NCBI GenBank assembly: GCA_963575745.1
Contig: CAUYUJ010004280.1
Span: 480,095-544,094, forward strand
Length of the DNA stretch: 64,000 bases
Reading direction: 5' to 3'
DNA from: Prorocentrum cordatum
Taxonomy: Eukaryota; Sar; Dinophyceae; Prorocentrales; Prorocentraceae
Shown: piece after piece, positions 1 to 10,569 of the stretch
Layout: each line of letters starts with the position of its first letter
Numbering within the stretch: the first letter of the stretch is position 1
Notes under the pieces: generated by a model
The model's input: the letters and a program-made list of their open reading frames with translations, nothing else
What the model was told of the DNA's origin: nothing
The model's database searches: none
Program-made: the position numbers and the translations under genes

Positions 1-760
1 GACAGCGCGTACAATGCCAGAGCGTGACATACCATCTTATTGCGTAACAGAACATAGCATAGCATAGCAGCAGCACAGCATACTATAGCACATCATCACA
101 GGCCTGAACAAAGCATAACACAGCACAGCATACCACACAATGCTATGACATAACTGGTCACACACAGCATAGCATAATACGACCCATCATATTATAGCAC
201 ACCTGCCAATATCATCACATAGCATGCTATACCCTACCACACCATAAACGAGCATGACAGAACGGATCACAACGTAGCATACGATGAAATAACATATCAT
301 AGCATACCACAGCATCAGAGCATACCGTGTCATTTCATGACGAAACATGCAATTACAGCGCGCGGTAACTCTTGTTATGAGATAGCAGATCAGAACATCT
401 CATAATAGAGCACAACATAATTTGTCACGAAGGAACAGAGCATGCCATAACGCAGCAACGACAACGCAACGGTTGCAACGACTGTATTGCAACATCATGT
501 AAGTTATTATTTTGCAGAGTATTGTCTCGATGTAGCAAATCATCGCATAACAGACTAAGCATACATGGGGTGGCGTAAACAGCATCATACGCATAACATA
601 TTATAACATCACCTATCATTAGACACTATGCCATAACACGGTGCCACATACCATAACATGACATACGATATTATTACATATGATTGTATTCAACGAACCA
701 TAGTGTGACAGAAGTGAGCATAGCAGATCATGCCCTCACATAAAAGTAGCATAACATATA
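1..760. repeat. Degenerate AT-rich pentamer repeat region
   Basis: Units such as ATAGC, ACAGC and ATACC recur with heavy decay (for example around 55-90, 120-180 and 290-320). The base composition is clearly more AT-rich than in the rest of the window. I see no coding signal. A related five-base periodicity (CCAAG/CAATG) returns at 1440-1500. Confidence 0.6.
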
Positions 761-820
761 TGAGCAGGGGCATCACAGCATCACATTTAATATTACCTTA
801 TAATCAAGCGAGACGTGCGA

Positions 821-1290
821 GCCGACGTCAGGCTGGCCACAGGAGCAAACAGGCGCAGCAACGAACGATCGGTCGACGTATCTATCGTGACAGGCGTCAC
901 GGCGTCACGCCGGCCCGTCGAGAACACAGCAGTGCATAATACGGAATAACTTACTAGAACATGATGGAATCTGACATGTTGAATACTGTGAAATACAGCA
1001 GCGACAGAAGAATGGCGCCCTGCCAAACGCAGAATCCGCGCCGACGTAAGGCTGGCCGCAGGATAGAGACAGGCGCAGCAACGAACGATTAGACGTCACG
1101 CCACCCCGCCGAGAGCAGAGCATAACAAATCATATGTGCATCGATCAGAGCATATTCGAACAGAGCGTGATATGGAGTATAATGTAGCAGCGATCGAATA
1201 ATGGCGTCCTATCATACGCGACATGCACGCCGAGCTCAGGTTGGCCACAATAATAAGCAGTATCACACTGCGGGAACAAACGCCGAAGGT
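821..1290 (+). repeat. Direct repeat of about 200 bp, three decayed copies
   Basis: Copies start near 821, 1039 and 1228. The first two share GGCTGGCC followed by AGGCGCAGCAACGAACGAT and a GACGTCACGCC-like stretch. The third keeps only CGAGCTCAGGTTGGCCACA and an AACAAACGCCGAAGG end. A segment resembling ATGGCGYCCT follows copies one and two. Confidence 0.55.
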
Positions 1291-1299
1291 TTTAGTGGG

Positions 1300-2214
1300 G
1301 ATCGCTCGGAGCGCAGTAATTTCCTCATTGTTCTTGACGGCCGGCCTTGCCCGGGTTCCTTGGGTTGCCCCCGGTGTCCTTGGTCTTGTTCTTTTTCTGT
1401 TTTTCCAGAGGCGTTCCCCGGTATGTTAAGCAAAGCCTAGCAACGCCAAGCAATGCAAGTTAATGCAAACCCATGCAGCGCCAAGCAATGCCAAGCGCTG
1501 CTGCGTAGGAAGCGTGCCCCTCGTGGGCGTCACGCCAGGTTCATGTGTTGACGGGCCTACCGCCCTGGATTGGTCTCCGAGCGCCGGAGCTGACAGCCCT
1601 TCGGGCTCCAGGGTTCTGGGCCCTCGCCTTAAGGGAGACGGGGAGGCTGCTGGAGAGGCGCCTTAGGGCCCTCCCTCTCGGGACGCTTCAGAACTTTTTT
1701 TGCTTCCTCCCCAGGGAAACGCGCGTCACCCGGGCCAAATCCCCCCCCCTCCCCCCCGGGTAACGCTAACGATCATACATATTGGGGGGATGGCCTGGAC
1801 CCCCCCTCCATGCTGTGGTGCACACAGGCGATTGATGCGCCGGTGGCACGGACGCACCCTGGCGGGTGCACGCCGCGGCCGCCGTTACCGTTACCCCCCC
1901 GCCCGAACACCCCTCCCTCCATCGGGTAACGACCGTTACCCAGGAAAGGAAAAGAAGTCACTTAGGGCCGTCTCCGTCTTGGAGGTCTCTGGAGCCTTCT
2001 CGGAGCCGTCTCCGGGACCTCTTGGGCCGGCCCCGGTCCCTCTTGGCGCGTCCAGGTGCTCTCTTGGAGAGGGGCGGGAGGAGACGGAGGGGGAACGGGG
2101 GAGGGCGGGTGGGCCCCCTCAGGATCCTATTCTGGGACGTCGACTACGCCGACCCCACCGGCTGCATTGACCCTCCCGCGGGCCAGGCGCACCCTCCCTC
2201 GTCCTACTTGCCCT
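1300..2214. other. GC-rich spacer, no gene recognised
   Basis: No homology is recognised in any frame. Short GGTAACG and CGTTACC motifs occur in both orientations near 1755-1770, 1880-1895 and 1920-1940, which could form small hairpins. The longest open frame, 1700-2170 on the + strand, has a composition expected of random GC-rich DNA (Arg, Gly and Pro runs). Confidence 0.4.
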
Positions 2215-2303
2215 GCTCCTCCTCCTCCTCCTCCTGCTCCTCCTCCTCCTCCTCCTGCTCCTCCTCCTCCTCCTCCTCCTCCTCCTCCTCCTCCTCCTCT
2301 CCT
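2215..2303 (+). repeat. (CTC)n microsatellite
   Basis: Nearly pure CTC with two GCT interruptions. It ends exactly where the spliced-leader relic begins. Confidence 0.85.
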
Positions 2304-2338
2304 CCGTAGCCATTTGGCTCAAGCCACGTCGGCTCGAG
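2304..2338 (+). other. Relic spliced leader, possibly two in tandem
   Basis: 2304-2323 reads CCGTAG then CCATTTGGCTCAAG. This is the dinoflagellate SL exon with one T missing from its T4 run. The next 15 bases (2324-2338, CCACGTCGGCTCGAG) match the truncated SL CCATTTTGGCTCAAG at 11 of 15 positions and may be an older relic. Such relics mark genomic insertion of cDNA made from a trans-spliced mRNA. The first copy is clear; the second is inference. Confidence 0.75.
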
Positions 2339-3210
2339 TGGCCCCCCGCAGCGCCGCTCGGCCGTCGTCCCGGGGCTTAATGTGGGGTGGTGCGCCGCTC
2401 CCTGCTGCTTGAGGTCCAGGTGCTTTTGGCAACGCCGGGTTGAATTCGTATGCCTCCCACTTCGATTGCATGCTGCAGCTCTTCGCTTTCCAGGTGGTCT
2501 TCCTCGTGTTCATGGGGCTGTGCTACTTAGCTGGCGGGCTGCTGGGCGTGCAGTTGCACGGTGTGCGCATCATGCCGGTGCTTTGTTCGAGGCATTTTTG
2601 TTGTTACCTGCGGGGCTGGGCTCATTTCCACTGGATTGGTTTTGTTCAGTTGATTTTCTGGTGGGAGTTGGCTCAGTGCAATTTTGATGCAGGGTCGAGG
2701 GACGAGCCTTGGCGGCTAGCATTCCCCTCGCCCAGGGCCTGGTGTGCCCTTGTGCCGTATCGGCGGCTGGTGGAGTCATGTGTGCGTTGTCGCGATGTGG
2801 ATGTGGCCTCTGGCCTAGGCTTTCTGCGTGTCATTCGCATCCTGGCTCTTCTTCGTTGTCGTGCTGGTGCTGGCGGTTCATCATGTATGCTCGCGCGTTG
2901 ACGCGCGGCATTGTGACGGTGTGGTGGTCATGGCTGGCGGCTTTGGTGCAGTATTTCAGCTTGGTGTTTCACGTTGTGTGTAGTATCAATTCCCTCTCTT
3001 GCTGGTGGTTGCAAGAAGCGTGAGCTCGCCACTATACCTTGGGAGTATTGCTGGAGTGGCAGTTTTTATTACGCACGGCGGGCAGCATTCGCGCGGGTGT
3101 ACTTCATCTTTGTCTTCCTCGCCTTCGGCTTCCACATGCGGGTGGTGCTGTCGTGAAGCGGCCTGTGTGTGGTGTGAAGCATGCGCCCTGGCTTGACCAG
3201 GTCCCCGCCG
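2339..3210 (+). pseudogene. Unrecognised body downstream of an SL relic, possible retrocopy
   Basis: Because it follows an SL relic directly, this stretch is a candidate retroposed transcript. The longest frame, 2440-2901 (153 codons), starts MNSYASHFDCMLQLF and has a hydrophobic segment in its first 40 residues, but it resembles no family I know. Composition is T/G-rich, unlike the flanking microsatellites. It may be a non-coding 3' part of a transcript, or a gene decayed beyond recognition. The 3' limit near 3210 is set only by the start of the next CTC tract. Confidence 0.3.
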
Positions 3211-3218
3211 AGCGCTCA

Positions 3219-3910
3219 TCATCATCATCCTCCTCCTCCTCTCCTGCTCCTCCTCCTCCTCCTCCTCCTCCTCCTCCTCCTCCTCCTCCTCCGCCTCTCC
3301 TCCTCATCTCTGTTGCAGGCGCGGCACCGCATCTGGCCTGCCCAGGTGGCCCAAGAGGGTGGAACGTCGGCCGCGGCCGTTCCAGGCGCGGCAACACGGG
3401 CCACCGTGCCCTACAGGGTGGTGGCACCAGGCAGCTGGGCCCACCAACGGGGTTAAGGCGCCCCAAAGCCATCACCTCGAGTCCTCATCACCTCCTTCCT
3501 ACCCCTCCTCCTCCTCCTCCTCCTCCTCCTCCTCCTCCTCCTCTTCCTGCTCCCTTCCCTCTCCAACATGTCATTATCTTCACCCTGCCATTCCTAGTTA
3601 TTATCCTCACCTCATCCCCCATCGCACTCCTTCTCCTCGATCTACCCTTCCTCATCGTCCGCCTCCTCCTCCTCCTCCTCCTCCTCCTCCTCTTCCTCCT
3701 CCTCCTCCTCCTCCTCCTCCTCCTTCTCCTCGTCCTCCTCCTTTTCGTGCGCATCCCCCTGCTGCTTCTCGTCCTCCTCGCTGCCCTCCCTCCACCATCC
3801 CCCCCCCTCTTTCTTCACCCCTCTCCTCCTCGCCCCCCTCCTCGCCGCAGCCGTCGCCGCCGCAGCCGCGGTCGTCGTCGGCCGCCGACCTCGTCGCTCT
3901 CCGTCGGTCT

Positions 3911-3964
<54 letters not shown>

Positions 3965-4110
3965 GGGCCGTCGGTCCACACATCGGCTGTCAGCCGCCGT
4001 CCTCGTTGATCTCCGTCGTTGTTCGTCGTCCTTCGTCGTCGGTCGTTGGCGTCGTCGTCGTCATCGTCGTTGTCGTCGCCGTCCTCGTCGTCGGCCGTCA
4101 CCGCCGCCGT
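3219..4110 (+). repeat. CTC and GTC microsatellite tracts with GC-rich spacers
   Basis: CTC runs lie at 3226-3300, 3500-3545 and 3660-3735. GTC runs lie at 3910-3965 and, broken, to 4110. The tract sits just upstream of a coding exon and so forms the pyrimidine-rich 3' part of the preceding intron. The GC-rich 3310-3450 segment shows no recognisable gene. Confidence 0.75.
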
Positions 4111-4177
4111 CGGTCGTCGGCCGCCATCGTCGTCGTTCATTGCCGGCGGCGGCAGCGGCCCTCTCCCGGGTGGACAG

Positions 4178-4288
4178 GTGCACAGGCTCACCTGCGTGTC
4201 GGTGTCGCCTTCGGGCCGGTACATCGCGGCGGGAGCCGAGGACGCTTGCCTCCGCATCTACGACCTGGCGACGTGCAGCTGCATACAG
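4178..4288 (+). CDS. CFAP52: CFAP52/WDR16-like WD40 protein, third-last exon
   Basis: The frame reads LTCVSVSPSGRYIAAGAED followed by ACLRIYDLATCSCIQ, a complete WD40 blade with the usual aspartate turn. It corresponds to the penultimate blade of CFAP52 (WDR16/FAP52), a microtubule inner protein of motile cilia that stabilises the axonemal doublet. The 3' border CAG|GTCGCC leaves phase 0, so the frame joins directly to the exon at 15149. From the end of the blade to the GH of the next repeat, the length equals that of the animal protein as I recall it. The 5' border is either CAG|GTGCAC (4178) or CAG|GCTCAC (4186). Earlier exons must lie upstream of the window, because none is seen in 1-4177. 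The orthology is inferred from the alignment of three exons; the WD40 identity itself is firm. Confidence 0.75.
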
Positions 4289-4454
4289 GTCGCCAGAGGG
4301 TGAAATGAGGAAGATGGAGGGGGGAGGACCACATGACCATTTGACCAACGGGGGCTCATCGTTAGCCACGAGCAAGTGTAATCTGAAGAGTGGCACGCAC
4401 TTTGCAGGACATCACCCGCTATTCACTACGGCACCTCACCATGCGTCATAAATG

Positions 4455-4680
4455 GAGGGGAGGAGGAGGAGGAGGAGGAGGAGGAGGAGAAGGAGGAGGA
4501 GGAGAGGAGGGAGGAGGAGGAGGAGGGGAAGGAGGAGGAGGAGGATGAGAGAGGAGAGAGGAGAGAGGAGAAGAGCGGATGAGTGATGATGAGGAGGAGG
4601 AGGAGGAGAAGGAGGAGATGGAGGATGGGTAGGTGGAGCAGGTGGAGGAGGAGGGAGCTGGGGGCGGAGGAGGAGGAGGA
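4455..4680 (+). repeat. (GGA)n microsatellite
   Basis: GGA runs with GAGA and GAT interruptions. They give spurious poly-Glu and poly-Pro/Leu frames on the two strands. Confidence 0.8.
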
Positions 4681-4689
4681 GCAGGAGGG

Positions 4690-5510
4690 AGGAGGATGGC
4701 GCTGTGGACTGCCCCGGGTGCCAGGCCGACCCACGGGGAGGGCCGGGCTCCCCGCCTGCGGGTAGAGAGAGAGCTCTGCCCCTCCGGGGCCTTCGGCGCG
4801 CCAGCCTGGCGGGGCTTTCGGCCCGGGCCACCCGCCCGGCCGCGAGGGAGCGCGACGGGGGAGGGGGGCCCGAGGTCGGCCCTTTCCGAACTGCGGACGC
4901 AACGCACGGGGACGGCGGCCGAGGGCAGCTCTCCTGCGCGTCTCGGGCAGGGCACGCTGCCGCCCGTGCCGCCGCGGGCCCCGTCCGCTCGGCGAGGCAG
5001 GGGGCCGCCCGCCAGACAGCGGCCGCTGGGCGTCCGCCGCCTCCGCCTCCGGGCCTCCTCCTCCTCCTCCGCCTCCTCCTCCTCCTCCGCCTCCTCCGCC
5101 TCCTCCTCCTCCTCCTCCTCCTCCTCCTCCTCCTCCTCCTCCGCAGTTGATGTTGGGCATCGCACCGGTGCTTCCCGTGCCCATGCCGAGCGTCCCAACG
5201 AGAAGGGGGAGGGGGCAGGGCGCCTCGCGCCTCCCTGCTCGATGCCGGCGCGCTTCCTCGACCTCGGCCTCCGGGGCCCGCTGCCGGGCCCCGGGGGCAC
5301 CCGGGGATGCACGCGGGACGAGGAGCAGCAGCAGCCCGGCGCGCTGGGCAACAAGCAAGCACATGAGCGCATCGTCGGATGCTTGGGCGCGGGGGCAGAT
5401 GGGGACAAGGCGGAGTCCGGCGGGACGCTGCCACCCGGCGCGCGTGCAGGGGGGAGGGGGGGGTGGTCGGGGCGGGCAGGCGCTGGCGCACCCCCAGATT
5501 TGATTTCCGA
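4690..5510. other. GC-rich island with internal CTC tract
   Basis: Very GC-rich sequence is split by a CTC/CCG tract at 5055-5143. Both strands stay open for long stretches, as expected at this composition. The tract ends in CCGCAG followed by TTGATGTTGGGC, which looks like a splice acceptor, but the CFAP52 frame skips this island and no family is recognised. A second GGA tract follows at 5517-5572. Confidence 0.35.
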
Positions 5511-5639
5511 GGAGCACGAGGAGGAGGAGGAGGAGGAGGAGGAGGAGGAGGAGGAGGAGGAGGAGGAGGAGGGAGGGGCAAGGAAGAGCATCATTTTGGA
5601 GAGGAGAAAAGGAGATGGGCCATTTGGGCCTCTCTCTTG

Positions 5640-6240
5640 CTTCCCCCCCCCACTCTGCTTGCTGCCCCCCGCCCCCTTCGCTCGCCTCCTTTCCCCTCCC
5701 TTTTCCCGCTTCCTTTCGCCCGCCGCCCTGTCCTGTCCTGTTCTCTGCCTGGAGCGTTGTGGGGGGACATCTGGAGAGCCTGTGCGCGCGAGGTGGGAGG
5801 AGATTGGAGGAGGAGGAGGAAGCTAAAGAGGATCGAGGGAACGGGGGGGAGGAAGGAGGCGGGAGGAGGAGCTTGTAGGAAGTAGGGAGATGAGGGTGAG
5901 GAGGGACGAGAAAGGACAGGGGAAAGGACAGAGCGAGGGGGGGAGGGGGAGAATGGTGATGAGTAGGAGGCGGAAGTGGAGGAAGAGGAAGAGGAAGGGG
6001 GAGGAATCTGATGATGATGATGATGATGATGAGGAGGAGGAGGAGGAGGAGGAGGAGGAGGAGGAAGGGGAGGAGGAGCAGGAGGAGGAGGAGGAGGAGG
6101 AGGTTGAGGAGGAGGAGGAGGAGGAGGAGGAGGAGGAGGAAAGGGTTTTCCTTTCCCCTCGCTCCTCGAATGTTTTGGTCCCCCTTTCCCTCCATCCCCT
6201 TCCCCTCCCCCCTCTTCCCCCCTCTGCCTACTCTCGGCTT
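5640..6240. repeat. Pyrimidine and purine tracts with GAT and GGA microsatellites
   Basis: 5640-5750 is C/T-rich, 5790-6000 is G/A-rich, 6010-6031 is (GAT)n and 6030-6145 is (GGA)n. No coding signal. Confidence 0.6.
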
Positions 6241-6547
6241 GAGAGCGTTCGCTTAGGGCGAGACCAGGACGCGTAAACTTCCCTCAAACTCCCGCGCCCA
6301 CGAACCCCACGATCGGCCAACATGGCACCGTCATTGGACGCGCGGGGGACCAGAGCCAGTACTGGGTAGGTCCAGCTGACCAGCGGCAGCGCTGCCGCCC
6401 TGTTCACGTCAAGCCTCATCCCTCGCTCCCACCACCGGCCAGGGAAGCGTGTAGCACTGCCCCAGCGTCAGGGCCCAGGCCAGCAGAGACGTCGGACTCG
6501 CTGACGGCGGGAGAGATGCGGCGGAGACACCAGTCCCGCCTGTGCCT

Positions 6548-6671
6548 GGCATCGCTCGGACGTGTGCATTTTTTCTCGGCGAGGACCATCAAGGAGCATC
6601 CTTGATCATTTGGCGAAAAAACACGCACGAAACCGAAAAAAAACACAGGGAATGGACGTCCGAGCGATGGC
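6548..6671 (+). mobile_element. 124-bp TIR element (MITE-like), copy 1
   Basis: The element starts GGCATCGCTCGGACGT and ends with its near-perfect reverse complement ACGTCCGAGCGATGGC (15 of 16 bases paired). A second inverted block, GTGCATTTTT near the left end and AAAAAACACG on the right, lies just inside. A copy of identical length lies at 38138-38261. Short length, terminal inverted repeats and no coding capacity fit a miniature inverted-repeat element. No clear target duplication is seen. Confidence 0.65.
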
Positions 6672-7428
6672 CAGTGTGCACGCGCGGAGACCCGTGCCAG
6701 GGCCTGAGAGTGAACTTCCGATGCCAGCAGGAGCACCAGCGACTGTGGCCCCGACAGGGTCCACGGACTCCCTGGAGCTCAGCTGGCGGCGGCGGGAGCG
6801 CCGGAGCAAGCTCCGCACACGTTGATGCGGACGGCAAGCCCCTGACGGGTCGCGCCTTCCCGTCGTCGCGGAGGACGACGTCGCGGGTGCCCCGCGCGAG
6901 CTTTTCGGCGCGTCCCCCCGCGAGCACTTGGCCGCGAGAGAGGGCGGGGAAGGTGCCGAAGACACACTCCAGGCAGTGAGGGCGATGCTCGCGCGGACGG
7001 GGCCCACCTCTGCACTGGCCCCAACACCCCGCCTCTTCGTGGCTGCGACAGGGGCGCCTGGAACGCTCGCTACACCTGGGGGCGCGATGCATCACGCGTG
7101 CGCCTTTCCTGCCGTCGCGGGGCCATCGACGGTCTTGGCTTGCCTCGTCTCGCAGGTTCCACTGGGTAACCTGGGCCACGCTCCACGGTGCACCGCGGCA
7201 GCGCGCAAATGCAAGCGTGGCCAGCTCAGCAGGGCTCGCGCCTGCGACTCTGACGAGCAACGCACAGAGCACCATCGCTGAGCGCGCCGCCTGCAGCACC
7301 AGGTACCTGCCCCCGCCCTGCTCGACGGAGTCGGGCACCACGGGCGCCACCTCGACTGCGAGCGGCGCGTTGGAGAGCAGCGGCGCGGCCCGGACGCCAG
7401 CGACCTGGGGCGAGGACTGCATCCAGTA

Positions 7429-7607
7429 CTCCAGATTTCGTAATAAAAGGGAGGGGGTCTGGACCCTCCAAGACAAGCCATTTCAGACCTCCCCCGTGGG
7501 AGAACCCTCCAAAACATCGTCCCCAGACCCCCCCAGGCCCTCCAAGATAGCCTGGAAGAGACCCCCCCCGAAATGAGACCCCCCTCCCTTTATTACAAAA
7601 TCTAGAG
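7429..7607. mobile_element. 179-bp TIR element
   Basis: The ends are inverted repeats of about 32 bp. The left begins CTCCAGATTTCGTAATAAAA; the right, read on the other strand, begins CTCTAGATTTTGTAATAAAG, followed on both sides by GGGAGGGGG. The interior is G/C-homopolymer-rich and has no gene. It interrupts the GC-rich minisatellite. Confidence 0.6.
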
Positions 7608-8356
7608 AACCCGTCGCTACCCACCACCCCCGCGACAGGCCTCGCCGAGCGCATGTCCGGAGGAGGGCGTGCAGCTGCCCCGGGAAGCCTCTCCGGGGAC
7701 AGCTTCCGAGAGACCGCTGCGCACAGCGCCCCGCGGAGCGCTGCCTTGAGCGCGGCTTCCCCGGCGGGCACCAGCAGCGCGCCGCGGAGCGGCAGGTCGG
7801 CGAGCGCCAGCTCGACCCCAGCGCGCGCCAGCGGGGCGAACGCCGCCTCGAGCACCACGTCGCCGAGCGCCGCGACGGCGCGAGCGCCTCCGCGGAGAGC
7901 GCCAGCTCGGCACCGACGACCACGAGCGCGACGAACACCGCCTCGAGCACTCACGCCCCGAAGTTGAGCAGCTCGTCGCCGACCACCGCGGCGGGCACCA
8001 GCAGCGCATCGCTGAACGGCGCGACCCGGATCACCAGCGCCACGCCGCGCACCAGCGGGATGGGCGCTGCCGCGAGCATGGCGCCGCTGAGCTGGACGAC
8101 GCTGCCGCGAGCATTGCGCCGCTGAGCTGGACGATGGGCACTCGCAACTCGATGTCGCGCACTGCGCTGGGAAGCATCAGCTCGACCCCAGAGCCCGCGA
8201 GTGGGGCGAATACCGTGTCGAGCGCAACTTCGGCCGACCACCGCCCACGGGCGCCGGCCGCGCGCCGGCGAGCAGGGCGACTGGGAGCTGCAGCTCGACC
8301 CTGATGACGACGAGTGGGATCGTTACCTCCTGGAGGTCTGCCCCGAGTCCGACTAG

Positions 8357-8555
8357 TATGACGAACCAACAACACACACCCATACCCATGGGGGGTTCGG
8401 AGAGGGCTACGGGTGCGTGTTGTCGGATGGGGGGTCCCCGCTCGAACGGGAACGTTCCCCAGGGTCCGACAACCCGCACCCATACCCATAGCCAGTCCTC
8501 CTCCCAACGACCCCCCTAATGGGTATGGGTGTGTGTGTGTTGTCCGTTCGTCATA
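8357..8555. mobile_element. 199-bp nested-palindrome TIR element
   Basis: The left end TATGACGAACCAACAACACA continues with CACCCATACCCAT. It pairs with the right end, which on the other strand begins TATGACGAACGGACAACACA. A second pair inside (GGGTGCGTGTTGTCGGA and TCCGACAACCCGCACCC) makes the element nearly palindromic overall. The flanking minisatellite has a paralogous stretch near 11938-11960 (CGAGTCCTCCTAGGTCCATG) that is continuous where this element sits, so it appears to be an insertion. Confidence 0.65.
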
Positions 8556-8566
8556 GTAGGGCCATG

Positions 8567-8730
8567 GCCTGGTCCCTCCGCGATCCGCATTGGCCCACTG
8601 GAGGTGGGATGCGTGCATCGGCCCATTCCCGCGGGCCGCATTGGCCCGCTGGAGGTGGGGCGCGAGCTTCCCCTTCTTTCCTCGAGCCGCGTTGGCCCGC
8701 CGGGGGCGGGATGCGGGCTCCGACTGGCGC
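8567..8730 (+). repeat. Tandem units of about 55 bp, three copies
   Basis: Each unit carries CCGCATTGGCCCRCTGGAGG followed by TGGGRYGCG. The same three-unit set recurs at 11953-12115 at the matching place in block 2, showing that the two GC-rich blocks are paralogous over this region. Confidence 0.65.
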
Positions 8731-9596
8731 GTCGGAGAGCACCCGCTGGCCCCTGACGCGCACCAGTGGGACGAGCACCCCCCCGAGTACCACGTCGCCC
8801 AGCAGCGCGACGGCCGCCGGCACCTCGGCGCGCAGCAGCGCGTCGGAGAGCAGCAGGCCGACCCGAACGACCGCGCGGGGGAGCACCGCGGCGCTGGGCG
8901 CCGCGACCCGGCACCAGCGGCGCATTGTTGCCGAGCGCGCTGGGGGCAACAGCTTCGACCCCGACGCCCGGAGCGGGGCGAGGGCGGCCTCGGGCACAGC
9001 GCCGCCGAGCGCCGCGACGGGCACCAGCACTTAACATCCCGACGCGCAACAGCACGTCGGAAAGCAGCAGCTCGACCCCAAAATTCTCACAGGAGGGGCG
9101 AGTACCGCATCGAGCACTACGGGCGCCAGCAGCGCACCGTGGAGCAGCGCAGCGCGTCGGCAAGCACCGGCTTGTCCCCGGCGCGCGCCAGCGGCATGTG
9201 CACTGTCTCGAGCACCGCGCCGCCGAGCTGCGCGACGCGCGCTAGCATCTCGACGGTGGGCAGCGCACCGCGGACCACCACGGCGGGCGCTGGCAGCGCA
9301 TCGCGGGGCTGCACTTTTTCGCGTGCCGCGCCGCTGAGCCGCGCGACGCGCACTGGCATCTCGACGTGGAGCGGTGTCGGGGGGCATCAGATCGAAAGCG
9401 CGCCACTGGATCACCTTGTAATTGAAAAGGGGGGAGGGTCCGAACCCCCCCCTCCCCCTCCCCCCCCTCAAAGGGGGGGGGAGATTTTCGACTTTCGACC
9501 CCCCCCCCCCCCCTCGCCCCCCCCCCCTCCCCTTTTGCGCCGAACAGGGTGCCGGGGAGGGGGCCTCTCCCGCAAGGGGGGGCTGGCCTTGGGATA

Positions 9597-10565
9597 GTAA
9601 GTAGTGAGTAGGGAGTAGTGACTAGTGAGTAGTGAGTAGTGAGTGGTGAATAGCGAGTAGTGAGTAAATAGTAGCGAGTAGCGAGGAGTGAGTAGTGAGT
9701 AGTGAGTAGTGAGTAGTGCGCAGTGAGTCGTGAGTGGTGAGTAGTGAGTAGTGAGTATTGGGTAGTGGGGAGTGGGTAGTGAGTAGTGAGTAGCGAGTAG
9801 GGAGTAGCGAGTCGTGAGTAGGGAATAGTGAGGAGGGAGTAGTCAGTAGTGAGTAGTGAGTAGGGAGTAGTGACTAGTGAGTACGGAGTAGTGAGTAGCG
9901 AGTAGGGAGTAGCGAGTAGTGAGTATTGATTAGGAAGTAGTGTGTAGTGAATCGTGAGAAGTGAGAAGTGGTAGTGAGTAACGGGTAGGACGTAGGGAGT
10001 AGCGAGCAAAGAGTAGTGAGTAGTACGTATTGAGTTGTGAGAAGTGAGTAGTGACTTGTGACTAGCGACTAGCGAGTAGGGAGTCGTGATTAGTGATTAG
10101 TGAGTAGTGAGTAGTGCGTAGTGGGTAGTGAAGATTGCGTATCGGGCAACGAGTAGCTCGTAGGGAATAGCGAGTAGCGAGTAGTGAGTAGTGAGCAGTG
10201 AGTACTGTGTAAGGAGTGGGGAGTAGCGAGTAGCGAGGAGCTGATAGTGAGTAGTGAGTTGTGGGCAGTGAATAGTGAGTAGTGAATTGTGAGTACTCAG
10301 TGGTGGATAGTGGGTCGTGAGTAGTGATTAATGAGTAGTGAGTAGTGGGTAGTGAGTAGTGCTGAGTGAGTAGTGCGTATCGAGTGCGTAGTGAATAGTG
10401 AGTTTGGAGTAGTGGGTAGTGAGTAGGGAGTAGTGAGTAGGGGGTAGCGGGTAAGTGAGTAGTGGGTAGAGAGTAGTTGGTCGTGACAAGTGAGTAGCGA
10501 GAAGTGAGTAGTGAGTAGCGAGTAGTGAGTAGTGGGTAGTGAGTAGTGAATAGTGAATACTGAGT
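9597..10565 (+). repeat. Heptamer array (GTAGTGA)n, about 970 bp
   Basis: About 139 seven-base units of type AGTAGTG, with substitutions giving AGCGAGT, AGGGAGT and the like. Because 7 and 3 are coprime, the - strand stays open and reads as repeats of YSLLTTH, which explains the long - strand frames here. The unit is not a known telomere repeat. It separates GC-rich blocks 1 and 2. Confidence 0.8.
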
Positions 10566-10569
10566 ACTG

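Larger units (their letters stand above)
7220..9360. repeat. GC-rich imperfect minisatellite, block 1
   Basis: Units of roughly 95-115 bp carry GCGAGYGGGGCGA, CCTCGAGCACCRCG and CCAGCAGCGC in order (for example near 7832, 8195, 8970, 9085 and 9180). Frames on the - strand stay open for hundreds of codons and read as hydrophobic repeats rich in LLVPVA, LEAVLV and VELALP. Two TIR elements interrupt the block (7429-7607 and 8357-8555). The same family forms block 2 and appears degenerate at 49980-50170 and 51200-51280. Confidence 0.6.

Noticed and set aside
5145-5510. Additional CFAP52 exon after CCGCAG at 5145
   Set aside because: Joining 4288 to 15149 already gives the family's exact spacing, so no residues are missing.
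9242-10009. 255-codon - strand frame with YSLLTTH repeats
   Set aside because: A seven-base unit read three times gives a seven-residue peptide repeat. This is a property of the heptamer array.
9597-10565. Telomere array
   Set aside because: The unit AGTAGTG does not match TTTAGGG or other known telomere words, and the array is internal. Kept only as a satellite.
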